From assembly GCF_001279695.1 (NCBI RefSeq), contig NZ_LGDD01000047.1, positions 57,598 through 121,597 on the forward strand: 64,000 bases of DNA, read 5' to 3'. The first letter of the stretch is position 1. The number at the start of each line of letters is the position of its first letter. The stretch comes from Streptomyces sp. WM6378. GTDB taxonomy: Bacteria; Actinomycetota; Actinomycetes; Streptomycetales; Streptomycetaceae. Below the pieces are notes generated by a model. That model made no database searches, was not told where the DNA came from, and saw only the letters and a program-made list of their open reading frames with translations. The translations under genes and the position numbers were made by a program. This document shows positions 40,838-48,861 of the stretch, piece after piece.

Positions 40838-42139
40838 TCAGCGCCCAGAAGCCGACCGCGAAACACACCAGCGCCACCAGGAGCACCGGCACCACGGCCT
40901 TGGCGGGCGGCCCCGGCCGAGGCCGGGGTGCGGAGGGCCCGAAAGAGGTTCCCCGGACGGGAACTTGGGGCGGCACGGCCGCATTGGGGTACGGCGCCGT
41001 GTACGGGGTCGTCGCGGGCGTGGGCGGCGTCTGCTCGTGCTGCGGAGGGACGTACGCGGGGGGATGGCGCCGGGGACGGGCAGCGAAGGCATCTGGCCGG
41101 ATGGCGACGGCCCGGACGTGAACTGCCGCGACCGCCCGGTCTGTTGGGGCTGGCCTTGCTCCATGCGCCCGTGCATGTCAGGCTGTTGTACGTCCTGCTG
41201 CCGTACGCCCTCCCTCCTTAAGGAGGCGGACGTTTCCGGGGACGGGGACGGGGCTGGGTTTTCGGGGCCCTGCTCGGCGAAGCCGGGGGGCAGGGGGCCG
41301 ATCTGGTCGAAGACTTCGACGGGCTCCTCGTCCGGGTCCTGCTCGGGCAGCAGCTCCACCGCCGAGGCCAGCGCCTTGCGCGCCCCCGTGGCCGTGCGGA
41401 ACCGGTTCTGCGGGTTTGGCTGGAGCAGCCCCGCGAGGACCTGCCAGAGGGGCTCGGGGATGCCCTGAGGGGCGCCGGGAGTGCCGTGGGCGGTGAAGTA
41501 CTCGACGAGGGCCCGCGCGTCCGGCTTGCTGCCCTCCAGGAGGTAGAGCGCGACCAGGCCGACGGCGAACAGGTCGGCCGGGAAGTCGGGTTCGGCGCCC
41601 ATCATCTGCTCGGGCGCGAAGTAACCAGGCGTCCCCACCACGTAGTTGGTCTCCGTGAGGCGGGGCTCGTCCTTGCGCATCGAGATGCCGAAGTCGGACA
41701 GCCGCAGATGGGGGCGGCCGCTTCCGGTGGCCTCCAGGAGGATGTTGGCCGGTTTGATGTCGCGGTGCACGACGCCCTCCGCGTGGACCGCGGCGAGGCC
41801 GGCCAGGAGCTGGTCGAGCAGGGTGCACACGAACCGGGGCGGCAACGGCCCGTAGTCGCCGATCAGATGGGCCAGCGAGCCGCCGCCGACCAGGTCCATG
41901 GTGAACAGGACCTGGTCGTCGTCGGCGGCCCAGCTGGCCGGTGCGAGCACGTGCGGGTGGTCGATCCTGAGAGCCTGCTCGCGGACGAACCGCAGCAGGG
42001 TGTGGGCATCGCTCTGCTGGAGCACCTTCGCCGCCACATAGCGGCGCCGGCGCCGGTCCCAGGCGCGCCAGACGGCTCCGGCCCCGCCCCGCCCGACCGG
42101 GTCGACCAGCTCGTACCGACCGGCGAAGACCTCGCCCAC
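40838..42139 (-). CDS. Ser/Thr protein kinase with frameshifted C-terminal tail
   Basis: 433 aa as read. The Hanks-type domain (about 7-265) is complete: GRGGAGAVW loop, VAAKVL lysine, VHRDIKPANILL, SDFGIS and APEQ. The linker is Pro/Gln/Ser-rich. After the G6 run at 41058-41063 the frame turns into an Arg/Pro nonsense-like tail, whereas the next frame continues sensibly (AYVPPQHEQTPP) into a membrane helix (VVPVLLVALVCFAVGFW) ending at 40827. One missing base in the run restores a 437-aa membrane kinase. GTG start; 30 bp behind the HTH gene. Confidence 0.85.
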   Translation of the reverse strand: MGEVFAGRYELVDPVGRGGAGAVWRAWDRRRRRYVAAKVLQQSDAHTLLRFVREQALRIDHPHVLAPASWAADDDQVLFTMDLVGGGSLAHLIGDYGPLPPRFVCTLLDQLLAGLAAVHAEGVVHRDIKPANILLEATGSGRPHLRLSDFGISMRKDEPRLTETNYVVGTPGYFAPEQMMGAEPDFPADLFAVGLVALYLLEGSKPDARALVEYFTAHGTPGAPQGIPEPLWQVLAGLLQPNPQNRFRTATGARKALASAVELLPEQDPDEEPVEVFDQIGPLPPGFAEQGPENPAPSPSPETSASLRREGVRQQDVQQPDMHGRMEQGQPQQTGRSRQFTSGPSPSGQMPSLPVPGAIPPRTSLRSTSRRRPRPRRPRTRRRTPMRPCRPKFPSGEPLSGPPHPGLGRGRPPRPWCRCSWWRWCVSRSASGR

Positions 42140-42169
42140 CCGATGCCCCCAGGATCGATCGGACCGTTG

Positions 42170-42718
42170 TCAGCTCTGGTGCGACTCGTAGTGCGAGACC
42201 GCCTCTGCGGTGCGACCCGCGCCGTACACCCGGAGGAACTCTGCCAGCTCGGGGTGGGCGGGGGCGAGGGTCTCGGCGGCGTCGATGATGTCGCCCGCGG
42301 CCGCCACAGAACGCAGCAGCGACTGGATCTCGCGCACCACACGTCGTACCGTCGGTGCGCCCGAACTGGACGTCGTCTGGCCGGTGTTGGTCAGCACCGA
42401 GCCTCCCTGGGACTTCTTGATCTCTTCCATCCGGTCGGTGGCCTCCACGGCGCTCACACTGCCGTCGGCGACCTGCCCCGCCAGGTCCTGGAGCGCCTGG
42501 ACGCGCTGCACCACGGCCGGATTGCCGATCTTGGCGCGCTGCCCGCTCATCAGCTGCGACAGCATGGGCGCCGAGAGCCCCAGAACAGCGGCGAGCCGGG
42601 CCTGATTGAGCCCGAGGTCGTCTATCAGCCGTCGGAAGAGCGCCCCCAGTGGCTCCCCGTACCAGCTGCGCTGAAGCTCCCTGGCTCTGGCGGTCGCTTC
42701 CTGCTGTGCTGTGTCCAT
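42170..42718 (-). CDS. Helix-turn-helix DNA-binding protein
   Basis: 182 aa. A Cro/XRE-like HTH is at about 35-65 (LGLNQARLAAVLGLSAPMLSQ), followed by an alpha-helical C-terminal half (VRRVVREIQSLLRSVAAAG). No ligand or membrane region. ATG with GGGGAG upstream. It precedes the Ser/Thr kinase on the same strand, so the kinase may modify it; this is inference. Confidence 0.85.
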   Translation of the reverse strand: MDTAQQEATARARELQRSWYGEPLGALFRRLIDDLGLNQARLAAVLGLSAPMLSQLMSGQRAKIGNPAVVQRVQALQDLAGQVADGSVSAVEATDRMEEIKKSQGGSVLTNTGQTTSSSGAPTVRRVVREIQSLLRSVAAAGDIIDAAETLAPAHPELAEFLRVYGAGRTAEAVSHYESHQS

Positions 42719-42870
42719 TGCGCGTCTCCCCATCGCTTCCCCATTGAGGCCGCTTCACGGGTGCGAACCTCGACGAGCATCTTACGGAGAGTGGTCGTTC
42801 ACCGGGAGTCCCAATCCTTTTGCGAGATCCCCGGTTCCACCCGGTACTCTGGTCCCGCAACACCTCATCC

Positions 42871-42943
42871 GGGGCCTTAGCTCAGTTGGTAGAGCGCTGC
42901 CTTTGCAAGGCAGATGTCAGGAGTTCGAATCTCCTAGGCTCCA
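42871..42943 (+). tRNA. tRNA-Ala (TGC)
   Basis: 73 nt: acceptor GGGGCCT / AGGCTCC with the G3-U70 alanine identity pair, anticodon TGC at 42904-42906 and T-loop GAGTTCGAATCTC. No encoded CCA. TTGCGA-N19-TACTCT at 42820-42850 is a possible promoter. Confidence 0.98.
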
Positions 42944-42952
42944 CATCACTAG

Positions 42953-42995
42953 AGGTCCCCTGACCTGCGGAAACGCGGGGCAGGGGACCTTTTTC
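42953..42995 (+). terminator. Terminator of tRNA-Ala
   Basis: 10-bp outer stem AGGTCCCCTG and complement with an inner stem, followed by a run of T: a classical intrinsic terminator, uncommon in this genome. Confidence 0.92.
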
Positions 42996-43116
42996 GTGCC
43001 CGGGGCGATCTTGGTTGTCGGGAGGGGACGCAGCCTGACGATGTCGTGAAGGCGGACGTCGAACCGCTACGCGGCGAAGGTGAGTTGGGGGTGGGAAGCG
43101 AGCGGACCTCGGTCTG

Positions 43117-43206
43117 ATGGCGCGCCCGGTGGTCCGCTCGGTGACGTTCGTGGTCCTCGGCGGCGGCGCCTGGTGCCTGGTGCGGGCCGGAAAGCAGCGC
43201 GCCTGA
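43117..43206 (+). CDS. Possible 29-aa membrane peptide
   Basis: MARPVVRSVTFVVLGGGAW then CLVRAGKQRA: one hydrophobic helix with a basic end, followed 18 bp later by a strong terminator. No good ribosome site precedes the ATG, so it may be chance. The rest of the spacer from the tRNA terminator shows no gene. Confidence 0.3.
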   Translation: MARPVVRSVTFVVLGGGAWCLVRAGKQRA

Positions 43207-43224
43207 CGGCGGCGCGGCCAAGAC

Positions 43225-43260
43225 GGACGCCCGGCGGCCTCAACAGGCCGCCGGGCGTCC
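43225..43260. terminator. Bidirectional terminator
   Basis: Perfect 16-bp stem GGACGCCCGGCGGCCT and complement around a CAAC loop, 48 bp past the stop of the leftward DUF5324 gene. Confidence 0.9.
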
Positions 43261-43307
43261 GCCGCGTTTCGTGCCGATCGGTTCCGATCGGTGTCGCTCA
43301 GTTCTGC

Positions 43308-44012
43308 TCAGCGCCGTTCGTCGCGCTCCGCTGCCTCTTCCGCCGCTTGCTTGGCCTGGACCTCGGGATCGAGGGCGTCGGTCGCGCTGCCGTCCACGGA
43401 GGTGAGCGGGGGGCGGTCGGCGACCTCGGTCGGCTCCGGGGGCTCGACCAGCCAGTCCGGGTTGGCCTGCTTGTCCCACCACCGCCACGCGGCGAACGCG
43501 CCGCCCGCCAGGATGCCGAGGATCGCGAAGCCCTTGCAGGCGCGGGCCGCCGTGGCCCGGCGCCGGTGCTTGCGCGCGAGCTTCTCGATCTCCTGCGTCG
43601 TCACCTGCCCGCGCAGCGCCGCCAGGGCCGCCGCCGAGCGTGCCATGGCCTCCTCGCGCAGCGGCTGGGCGGCGGCGACCGCCTGTTCCACGCGCGGGGC
43701 GGCGTAGTCGGCGGCCTGCCGGGCGGCCCGGCGCGAGCGCTCCGCGGCCTGGTGGGCCACCTCGTCCACCCTCGCCGGAACGCGCGGCGCGAGGTGGACG
43801 TCGTACTGCTGCCGGGCCTGGGTGCGGGCCTGGGCCGCGGCCTTCGACACCTTCGGCGCGACGCGGACGCGCGCTTCCTGGGCGTAGTGCTGGGCATACT
43901 GTGCGGCCTGCTGCCTGGCCGAGTCGGCGTAGGGCGCCACCACTTCCGCGGCGTGCAGCACGCTCTCCTTCGCCGTTCCGGTCGCGGCGCGCACGCTCTC
44001 CATGCGGGTCAC
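43308..44012 (-). CDS. DUF5324 membrane-anchored helical protein
   Basis: 234 aa. A long Ala/Arg/Glu-rich, apolipoprotein-like helical region (about 15-165, many AARQAA-type repeats) precedes one membrane helix (FAILGILAGGAFAAW) and the family signature WWDKQANPDWLVEPP. The start is a GTG after AAGGAGGAGGATC; a longer frame begins upstream but lacks a ribosome site. Streptomyces-wide family of unknown function; divergent from ppiA. Confidence 0.82.
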   Translation of the reverse strand: MTRMESVRAATGTAKESVLHAAEVVAPYADSARQQAAQYAQHYAQEARVRVAPKVSKAAAQARTQARQQYDVHLAPRVPARVDEVAHQAAERSRRAARQAADYAAPRVEQAVAAAQPLREEAMARSAAALAALRGQVTTQEIEKLARKHRRRATAARACKGFAILGILAGGAFAAWRWWDKQANPDWLVEPPEPTEVADRPPLTSVDGSATDALDPEVQAKQAAEEAAERDERR

Positions 44013-44316
44013 GTGATCCTCCTCCTTGGTGGCGGTTCGGTATGTCGCCTTTCCACCCATCTCGAAATCATGCCTGTCCTGCGGGTACCCGGCATGTGCT
44101 CAAAGGCATCCGGGTGGGCATCGAGTCTTCGAAGCACCTGGGGGCGCGGTGCGGGGCGCAGTACTGGAGGGAGCTTGCCGTCGACAATGCCACGGTTGCG
44201 GGCAGTACGGGACCGTTCAGCGGGTATCTGTCGGTAACCGGGCGCTTTCCCGTTCGCCGGTGCGGTCCGTGCGAGGATCGTGGGACGTCAGCGCAGACCT
44301 CTAAGGAAGGCAGATC
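44013..44316. promoter_or_regulatory. Divergent promoter region DUF5324 gene / ppiA
   Basis: A 304-bp spacer between divergent genes. I see no further gene, repeat or recognisable operator; promoters are presumed. Confidence 0.4.
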
Positions 44317-44850
44317 GTGGCCGAGCAGCTTTACGCCACCCTGAAGACCAACCAGGGCGACATCGAGATTCGGCTCCTGCCGAACCACGCACCCAAGACG
44401 GTCAAGAACTTCGTGGAACTCGCCAAGGGCGAGCGCGAGTGGACGAACCCGGCGACCGGCCAGAAGACCACGGACCCGCTGTACGACGGCACCGTCTTCC
44501 ACCGCGTGATCAGCGGCTTCATGATCCAGGGCGGCGATCCGCTGGGCAACGGCACCGGCGGCCCGGGCTACGAGTTCGCCGACGAGTTCCACCCGGACCT
44601 CGGCTTCGACAAGCCGTACCTCCTTGCCATGGCCAACGCAGGCCCGGCCACCAACGGCTCGCAGTTCTTCATCACCGTGTCGCCCACCGCGTGGCTGACC
44701 CGCAAGCACACCATCTTCGGCGAGGTCTCGAACGACGCGGGCCGCAAGGTGGTGGACGCCATCGCCGCCGCCAAGACCAACCCGCGCACCGACCGCCCGG
44801 TCGACGACGTGGTCATCCAGTCGGTCGTCGTGGAGACCCGCGAAGGCTGA
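44317..44850 (+). CDS. ppiA: Cyclophilin-type peptidyl-prolyl cis-trans isomerase
   Basis: 177 aa single-domain cytoplasmic cyclophilin. Catalytic FHRVISGFMIQGG, the ANAGPATNGSQFFI strip and the HTIFGEV segment are intact. No signal peptide. GTG after AAGGAAGG. The rhomboid gene follows 85 bp later; same order as mycobacterial Rv0009-Rv0010 neighbourhood. Confidence 0.97.
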   Translation: MAEQLYATLKTNQGDIEIRLLPNHAPKTVKNFVELAKGEREWTNPATGQKTTDPLYDGTVFHRVISGFMIQGGDPLGNGTGGPGYEFADEFHPDLGFDKPYLLAMANAGPATNGSQFFITVSPTAWLTRKHTIFGEVSNDAGRKVVDAIAAAKTNPRTDRPVDDVVIQSVVVETREG

Positions 44851-44935
44851 TCTCCGGCTCCGCAGGGAACCTTTCCGCCCCGCCCGTCCGTATGACGGGC
44901 GGGGCGGAGCTGCTGCACGAGGACGAGGGAGCCCG

Positions 44936-45823
44936 ATGAACCAGGACGAGGATCAGGCGCGGCAGGCCGGCCTGCCCAGCTGCTACCGGCACCCCGGGGT
45001 GCACACCGGCATCAGCTGTGCCCGCTGCGAGCGCCCGATCTGCCCCGAGTGCATGATCAGCGCGTCGGTCGGCTTCCAGTGCCCCGAATGCGTACGCTCC
45101 GGCTCCGGCACCGGTCACGCCCCCACCGCGAACCAGCCGCGCACGCTGGCCGGCGGGGTCCTGGCGGCGGGCGACCCGCAGCTGTTCACCAAGATCCTCA
45201 TCGGGATCAACGTCGCCCTGTTCCTGGTGCAGGAGACGGTCGGGGACCGGTTCACCGACGCGTTCTTCCTCCTTGGCCGGGCCGGCATCCCTGGCTTCGA
45301 CGGCGTGCAGGGTGTCGCCGAGGGCCAGTGGTACCGCCTGCTGACCTCGATGTTCCTGCACGGCGGCATCGCCCACATCGCCTTCAACATGCTCAGTCTG
45401 TGGTGGCTCGGCGGCCCCCTGGAGGCCGCGCTCGGCCGGGCCCGCTATCTCGCGCTGTACTTCGTGTCGGGCCTGGCGGGCGGCGCGCTGACGTACCTGC
45501 TCGCCGCCTCCAACGAGCCCTCGCTCGGCGCGTCCGGCGCGATCTTCGGCCTGTTCGGTGCCATGGCGGTGCTGATGCGGCGGATGAAGTACGACATGCG
45601 GCCGGTCATCGGGCTGCTCGTGGTCAACCTGATCATCACGTTCGCGTGGTCGGGCATCGCCTGGCAGGCCCATGTGGGCGGTCTGGTCTCCGGCGTCCTG
45701 GTCGGCATCGGCATGGTCCACGCCCCTGCCGAGCGGCGCGGTCTCGCGCAGTGGGGGACCTGCGCGCTGGTGCTCGCGGTCTCGGCCGTCATCGTGGTGA
45801 TCCGCACCGCGCAGCTCACCTGA
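44936..45823 (+). CDS. Rhomboid-family intramembrane serine protease
   Basis: 295 aa. The N-terminal ~45 residues hold a B-box-like zinc motif (CYRHPGVHTG, CARCERPICPECM, CPEC). Six helices follow, with HIAFNM (oxyanion Asn), catalytic GASGAIFG and the helix-6 histidine WQAHVGG. It cleaves membrane-anchored substrates, unknown here. ATG start after GACGAGGGAG. Confidence 0.95.
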   Translation: MNQDEDQARQAGLPSCYRHPGVHTGISCARCERPICPECMISASVGFQCPECVRSGSGTGHAPTANQPRTLAGGVLAAGDPQLFTKILIGINVALFLVQETVGDRFTDAFFLLGRAGIPGFDGVQGVAEGQWYRLLTSMFLHGGIAHIAFNMLSLWWLGGPLEAALGRARYLALYFVSGLAGGALTYLLAASNEPSLGASGAIFGLFGAMAVLMRRMKYDMRPVIGLLVVNLIITFAWSGIAWQAHVGGLVSGVLVGIGMVHAPAERRGLAQWGTCALVLAVSAVIVVIRTAQLT

Positions 45824-45851
45824 CCACAACGGGTACGAGCTTTCCCCAGAG

Positions 45852-46052
45852 TTGTCCACAGCGAGTGCTCGAACTTGTGCACCGGGTGGGGAACGCCTGC
45901 GCCCCTCGCTCCTGGCCTGGGTCTTTCCAGGCGGGGCAAGGGGCGTATGGGCTGTGGAGGCCGGTGGAACCAGTCACACCGGCGTCAACCTTCCGGAAGT
46001 TATCCACAGATCGTCTGAGTTATCCACTCCCCGTGGATAGCGCTGTGGATAA
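45852..46052. promoter_or_regulatory. DnaA-box cluster outside oriC
   Basis: Five boxes: perfect TTGTCCACA at 45852-45860; TTATCCACA at 46000-46008; TTATCCACT at 46020-46028; minus-strand CTATCCACG at 46032-46040; minus-strand TTATCCACA at 46044-46052. They fill the convergent gap between the rhomboid gene and crgA, about 18 kb from oriC. Such clusters near oriC are known in S. coelicolor to titrate DnaA. Confidence 0.8.
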
Positions 46053-46100
46053 CTGGGGGCAGAGCTTGCTTTCGCCGCTCCCGCCCCTACGTGAACAGCG

Positions 46101-46355
46101 CTACTTCCACTGCGTGGACACGCCGAAGCCGCCCGCGATGAAGCCGAAGCCGACGACGATGTTCCAGTTGCCGAGCGCCTTGAGCGGTAGGTCGCCCTCG
46201 GTCACATAGAAGAGGACGATCCAGGCGAGCCCGATGAGGAAGAACGCCAGCATCACCGGGGCCACCCAGCCGCGGCTGCCCAGTTTGATGGCGGTCGCCT
46301 GCTTCGCGGGCGGCGGCGTGAAATCGGCCTTCTTGCGGATACGTGACTTCGGCAC
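46101..46355 (-). CDS. crgA: Cell division protein CrgA
   Basis: 84 aa. A basic N-terminus ([12 protein letters not shown]) and two membrane helices ([36 protein letters not shown]) ending TQWK. It is the small actinobacterial inhibitor/coordinator of FtsZ-ring assembly. GTG start after CAGGAGAG. Divergent from the DUF881 gene. Confidence 0.97.
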   Translation of the reverse strand: MPKSRIRKKADFTPPPAKQATAIKLGSRGWVAPVMLAFFLIGLAWIVLFYVTEGDLPLKALGNWNIVVGFGFIAGGFGVSTQWK

Positions 46356-46492
46356 GAGGAACTCTCCTGTCGATGCGCTGCGTGACCGCGCAGGGAACTG
46401 TGGCGGCGCCGGGGGACTGGACTGCGGGGGAAGCCTCCCCCAAGCGTCCGTTAGCGTAGTGCTTCCGTGGCGCCGAAGGAGATAAGGGTACG

Positions 46493-47272
46493 TTGAGCAA
46501 TTCTGCCGACTCCCCCGACGGGGTCCCCGAGCAGCCCCGGCGCCGCCTGCGCGCCCGCCCCGTACGGCTGCTCTCCGCCGCCGTGTTCGCGCTCGCCGGC
46601 CTCATCTTCGTCACCAGCTTCAACACGGCCAAGGGCACCAACATCCGCACCGACGCGTCGCTCCTGAAGCTGTCGGACCTGATCAAACAGCGCGACCACA
46701 AGAACAAGGAACTCGGCGATTCCACCGCGGCGCTGCGCGGCGACGTCGACGCGCTCGCCCAGCGCGACGATGGCTCCACCAAGGCCCAGGACCAGCTCCT
46801 CAACGGGCTCAAGGACGCCTCGGGCACCGCGCCGGTCTCCGGCAAGGGCCTGACCGTCACGCTCAACGACGCCCCGCCCAACGCCACCGCCGCCCCCGGC
46901 TACCCGGCCCCGCAGGCCAACGACCTCGTCATCCACCAGCAGGACCTGCAGGCCGTCGTCAACGCGCTGTGGCAGGGCGGCGCCCAGGGCATCCAGGTCA
47001 TGGACCAGCGCCTGATCGCCACCAGCGCGGTGCGCTGCGTCGGCAACACCCTGATCCTCCAGGGCCGCGTCTACTCGCCCCCGTACAAGATCACGGCGGT
47101 CGGGGACACCGGGAAGCTGCGCGGGGCGCTCGGCGCCTCCAAGGCGATCCAGAACTACCAGCTGTACGTGAAGGCCTACGGGCTCGGCTGGAAAGTCGAC
47201 GAGCACAAGACGATGACTCTCGCCGCCTACTCGGGCACAGTGGATCTCCACTACGCGAAACCGGTGAAGTAG
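46493..47272 (+). CDS. DUF881 membrane protein
   Basis: 259 aa. One N-terminal membrane helix ([19 protein letters not shown]), a coiled-coil segment ([15 protein letters not shown]), then the DUF881 domain with [12 protein letters not shown] and [21 protein letters not shown] start fixed by GAAGGAGAT. It is the counterpart of mycobacterial Rv0012, next to crgA in actinomycetes, and probably divisome-associated by position. Confidence 0.9.
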   Translation: MSNSADSPDGVPEQPRRRLRARPVRLLSAAVFALAGLIFVTSFNTAKGTNIRTDASLLKLSDLIKQRDHKNKELGDSTAALRGDVDALAQRDDGSTKAQDQLLNGLKDASGTAPVSGKGLTVTLNDAPPNATAAPGYPAPQANDLVIHQQDLQAVVNALWQGGAQGIQVMDQRLIATSAVRCVGNTLILQGRVYSPPYKITAVGDTGKLRGALGASKAIQNYQLYVKAYGLGWKVDEHKTMTLAAYSGTVDLHYAKPVK

Positions 47273-47294
47273 CGCGCGGGAGGGGGCATCTCCG

Positions 47295-47978
47295 ATGTCC
47301 GTGCGGATCGTCGTGAGGACCTTCAGCGAGCTGTGCCTGACCGTCGGCACCCTGATCGTCCTGTTCGTCGCGTACCTCCTGTACTGGACGGGCGTGAAGG
47401 CCGACAGCGCCGCGAGCGACCAGATATCCGGCCTGCAGCAGCAGTGGGCCCAGAGCCCGCCGCCCCGCCCGGCCGCACCGCAGAAGGCCGCCCCGCCGCC
47501 CGCGTACACCGAAGGCCGCTCCTTCGCCGTCATGTACATCCCCCGGCTCGGCGAGGGCTGGCACAAGCCCGTCCTCGAAGGCACCGCCGTCAAGGACCTC
47601 CAGAAGGGCCTCGGCCACTACGCCAACACCACCCGGCTCGGCCAGCAGGGCAACTTCTCCGTCGCCGGCCACCGGCGCACCTACGGCGACCCGTTCAAGG
47701 ACTTCCCGCAACTGCGGCCCGGCGACGCGGTCGTCCTGCGCGACGACACCACCTGGTACACCTACCGCATCGACAACAAGCCCTACCGGACCGTGCCCAG
47801 CGACGTCGGCGTCATCGACCCCGTCCCCGCCGAGTCGCCGTTCCGTTCACCGGGCCGCTATCTGACCCTCACCACCTGCGACCCGGAGTGGGGCAGCAGC
47901 CACCGGCTGATCGCCTGGGGACACCTCGACTCCACCCAGCCCGTGACGCAGGGCAAACCCACAGCTTTGGACGGCTGA
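47295..47978 (+). CDS. Class E sortase
   Basis: 227 aa. One N-terminal membrane helix (LCLTVGTLIVLFVAYLLYW), a Pro-rich stalk, then a sortase fold with catalytic His (SVAGHRRTYGD), Cys (TLTTCDPEW) and Arg (SSHRLIAWG). Class E enzymes recognise LAxTG and anchor surface proteins such as chaplins. It is a third copy, separate from the srtE1-srtE2 pair. ATG 22 bp after the DUF881 gene. Confidence 0.93.
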   Translation: MSVRIVVRTFSELCLTVGTLIVLFVAYLLYWTGVKADSAASDQISGLQQQWAQSPPPRPAAPQKAAPPPAYTEGRSFAVMYIPRLGEGWHKPVLEGTAVKDLQKGLGHYANTTRLGQQGNFSVAGHRRTYGDPFKDFPQLRPGDAVVLRDDTTWYTYRIDNKPYRTVPSDVGVIDPVPAESPFRSPGRYLTLTTCDPEWGSSHRLIAWGHLDSTQPVTQGKPTALDG

Positions 47979-48046
47979 CCCCACACCACAGCCCGGCCCC
48001 TTAGTCTGGTGCCGTAACGATCGTCGGAAGGGACAGCGGGGACAGC

Positions 48047-48226
48047 ATGTACGGCTGGATCTGGCGGCATCTGCCGGGCAACGCGTGGCTGCGGGCGCTC
48101 ATCTCGCTCGCGATGGTGCTCGTGATCGTCTACGTGCTCTTCCAGTACGTCTTCCCGTGGGCGGAGCCGCTGCTCCCGTTCAACGACGTGACGGTGGACC
48201 AGGGGATGGGGACGGCAGCCCGGTGA
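48047..48226 (+). CDS. 59-aa membrane protein
   Basis: Too short for common cut-offs. One central membrane helix (ALISLAMVLVIVYVLFQYVF) with a short basic head (MYGWIWRHLPGNAW) and a polar tail. Its stop overlaps the next GTG (GTGA), a strong sign of real translation. Lies between a sortase and the amidotransferase; function unknown. Confidence 0.8.
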   Translation: MYGWIWRHLPGNAWLRALISLAMVLVIVYVLFQYVFPWAEPLLPFNDVTVDQGMGTAAR

Positions 48227-48861
48227 GCGCGCGCATTCTCGTAGTCGACAACTACGACAGCTTCGTCTTCAACCTGGTCCAGTACCTGTACCAGCTCGGC
48301 GCCGAGTGCGAGGTCGTCCGCAACGACGAGGTCTCCCTCGAACACGCCCAGGACGGCTTCGACGGCGTCCTGCTCTCCCCCGGCCCCGGCGCCCCCGAAC
48401 AGGCGGGCGTCTGCGTCGACATGGTGCGCCACTGCGCCGCAACCGGCGTCCCCGTCTTCGGCGTCTGTCTCGGTATGCAGTCGATGATGGTCGCGTACGG
48501 CGGCGTCGTGGGCCGGGCCCCCGAGCTGCTGCACGGCAAGACGTCGCCGGTGCTGCACCAGGGCACAGGCGTTTTCGCGGGGCTCCCCTCTCCCTTCACG
48601 GCGACCCGCTACCACTCGCTGGCCGCCGAGCCGGCGACCCTGCCGGGCGAGCTCGAAGTCACCGCCCGCACCGAGGACGGCATCATCATGGGGCTGCGCC
48701 ACCGTGAACTGCCGGTCGAGGGCGTCCAGTTCCACCCCGAGTCGGTCCTGACCGAGCACGGTCACCGCATGCTGGCCAACTGGCTGGTCCGATGCGGGGA
48801 CGCGGGGGCCGTCGAGCGGTCGGCGGGGCTCGCGCCGGTGGTGGGCAAGGCCGCAGCGTGA
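48223..48861 (+). CDS. Aminodeoxychorismate/anthranilate synthase component II
   Basis: 212 aa class I glutamine amidotransferase. The nucleophile Cys is in VFGVCLGMQSM; His and Glu of the triad are in VQFHPESVLTEHG. It passes ammonia to a chorismate-using partner for folate (PabA) or tryptophan (TrpG); the partner gene is not in the window, so the pathway is open. The equivalent mycobacterial gene is annotated trpG. Coupled on both sides by 4-bp overlaps. Confidence 0.93.
   Translation: MSARILVVDNYDSFVFNLVQYLYQLGAECEVVRNDEVSLEHAQDGFDGVLLSPGPGAPEQAGVCVDMVRHCAATGVPVFGVCLGMQSMMVAYGGVVGRAPELLHGKTSPVLHQGTGVFAGLPSPFTATRYHSLAAEPATLPGELEVTARTEDGIIMGLRHRELPVEGVQFHPESVLTEHGHRMLANWLVRCGDAGAVERSAGLAPVVGKAAA

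Noticed and set aside
42949..43221. Leftward frame beside tRNA-Ala
   Set aside because: It reads through the tRNA terminator, has Pro/Arg/Ser bias and no ribosome site.
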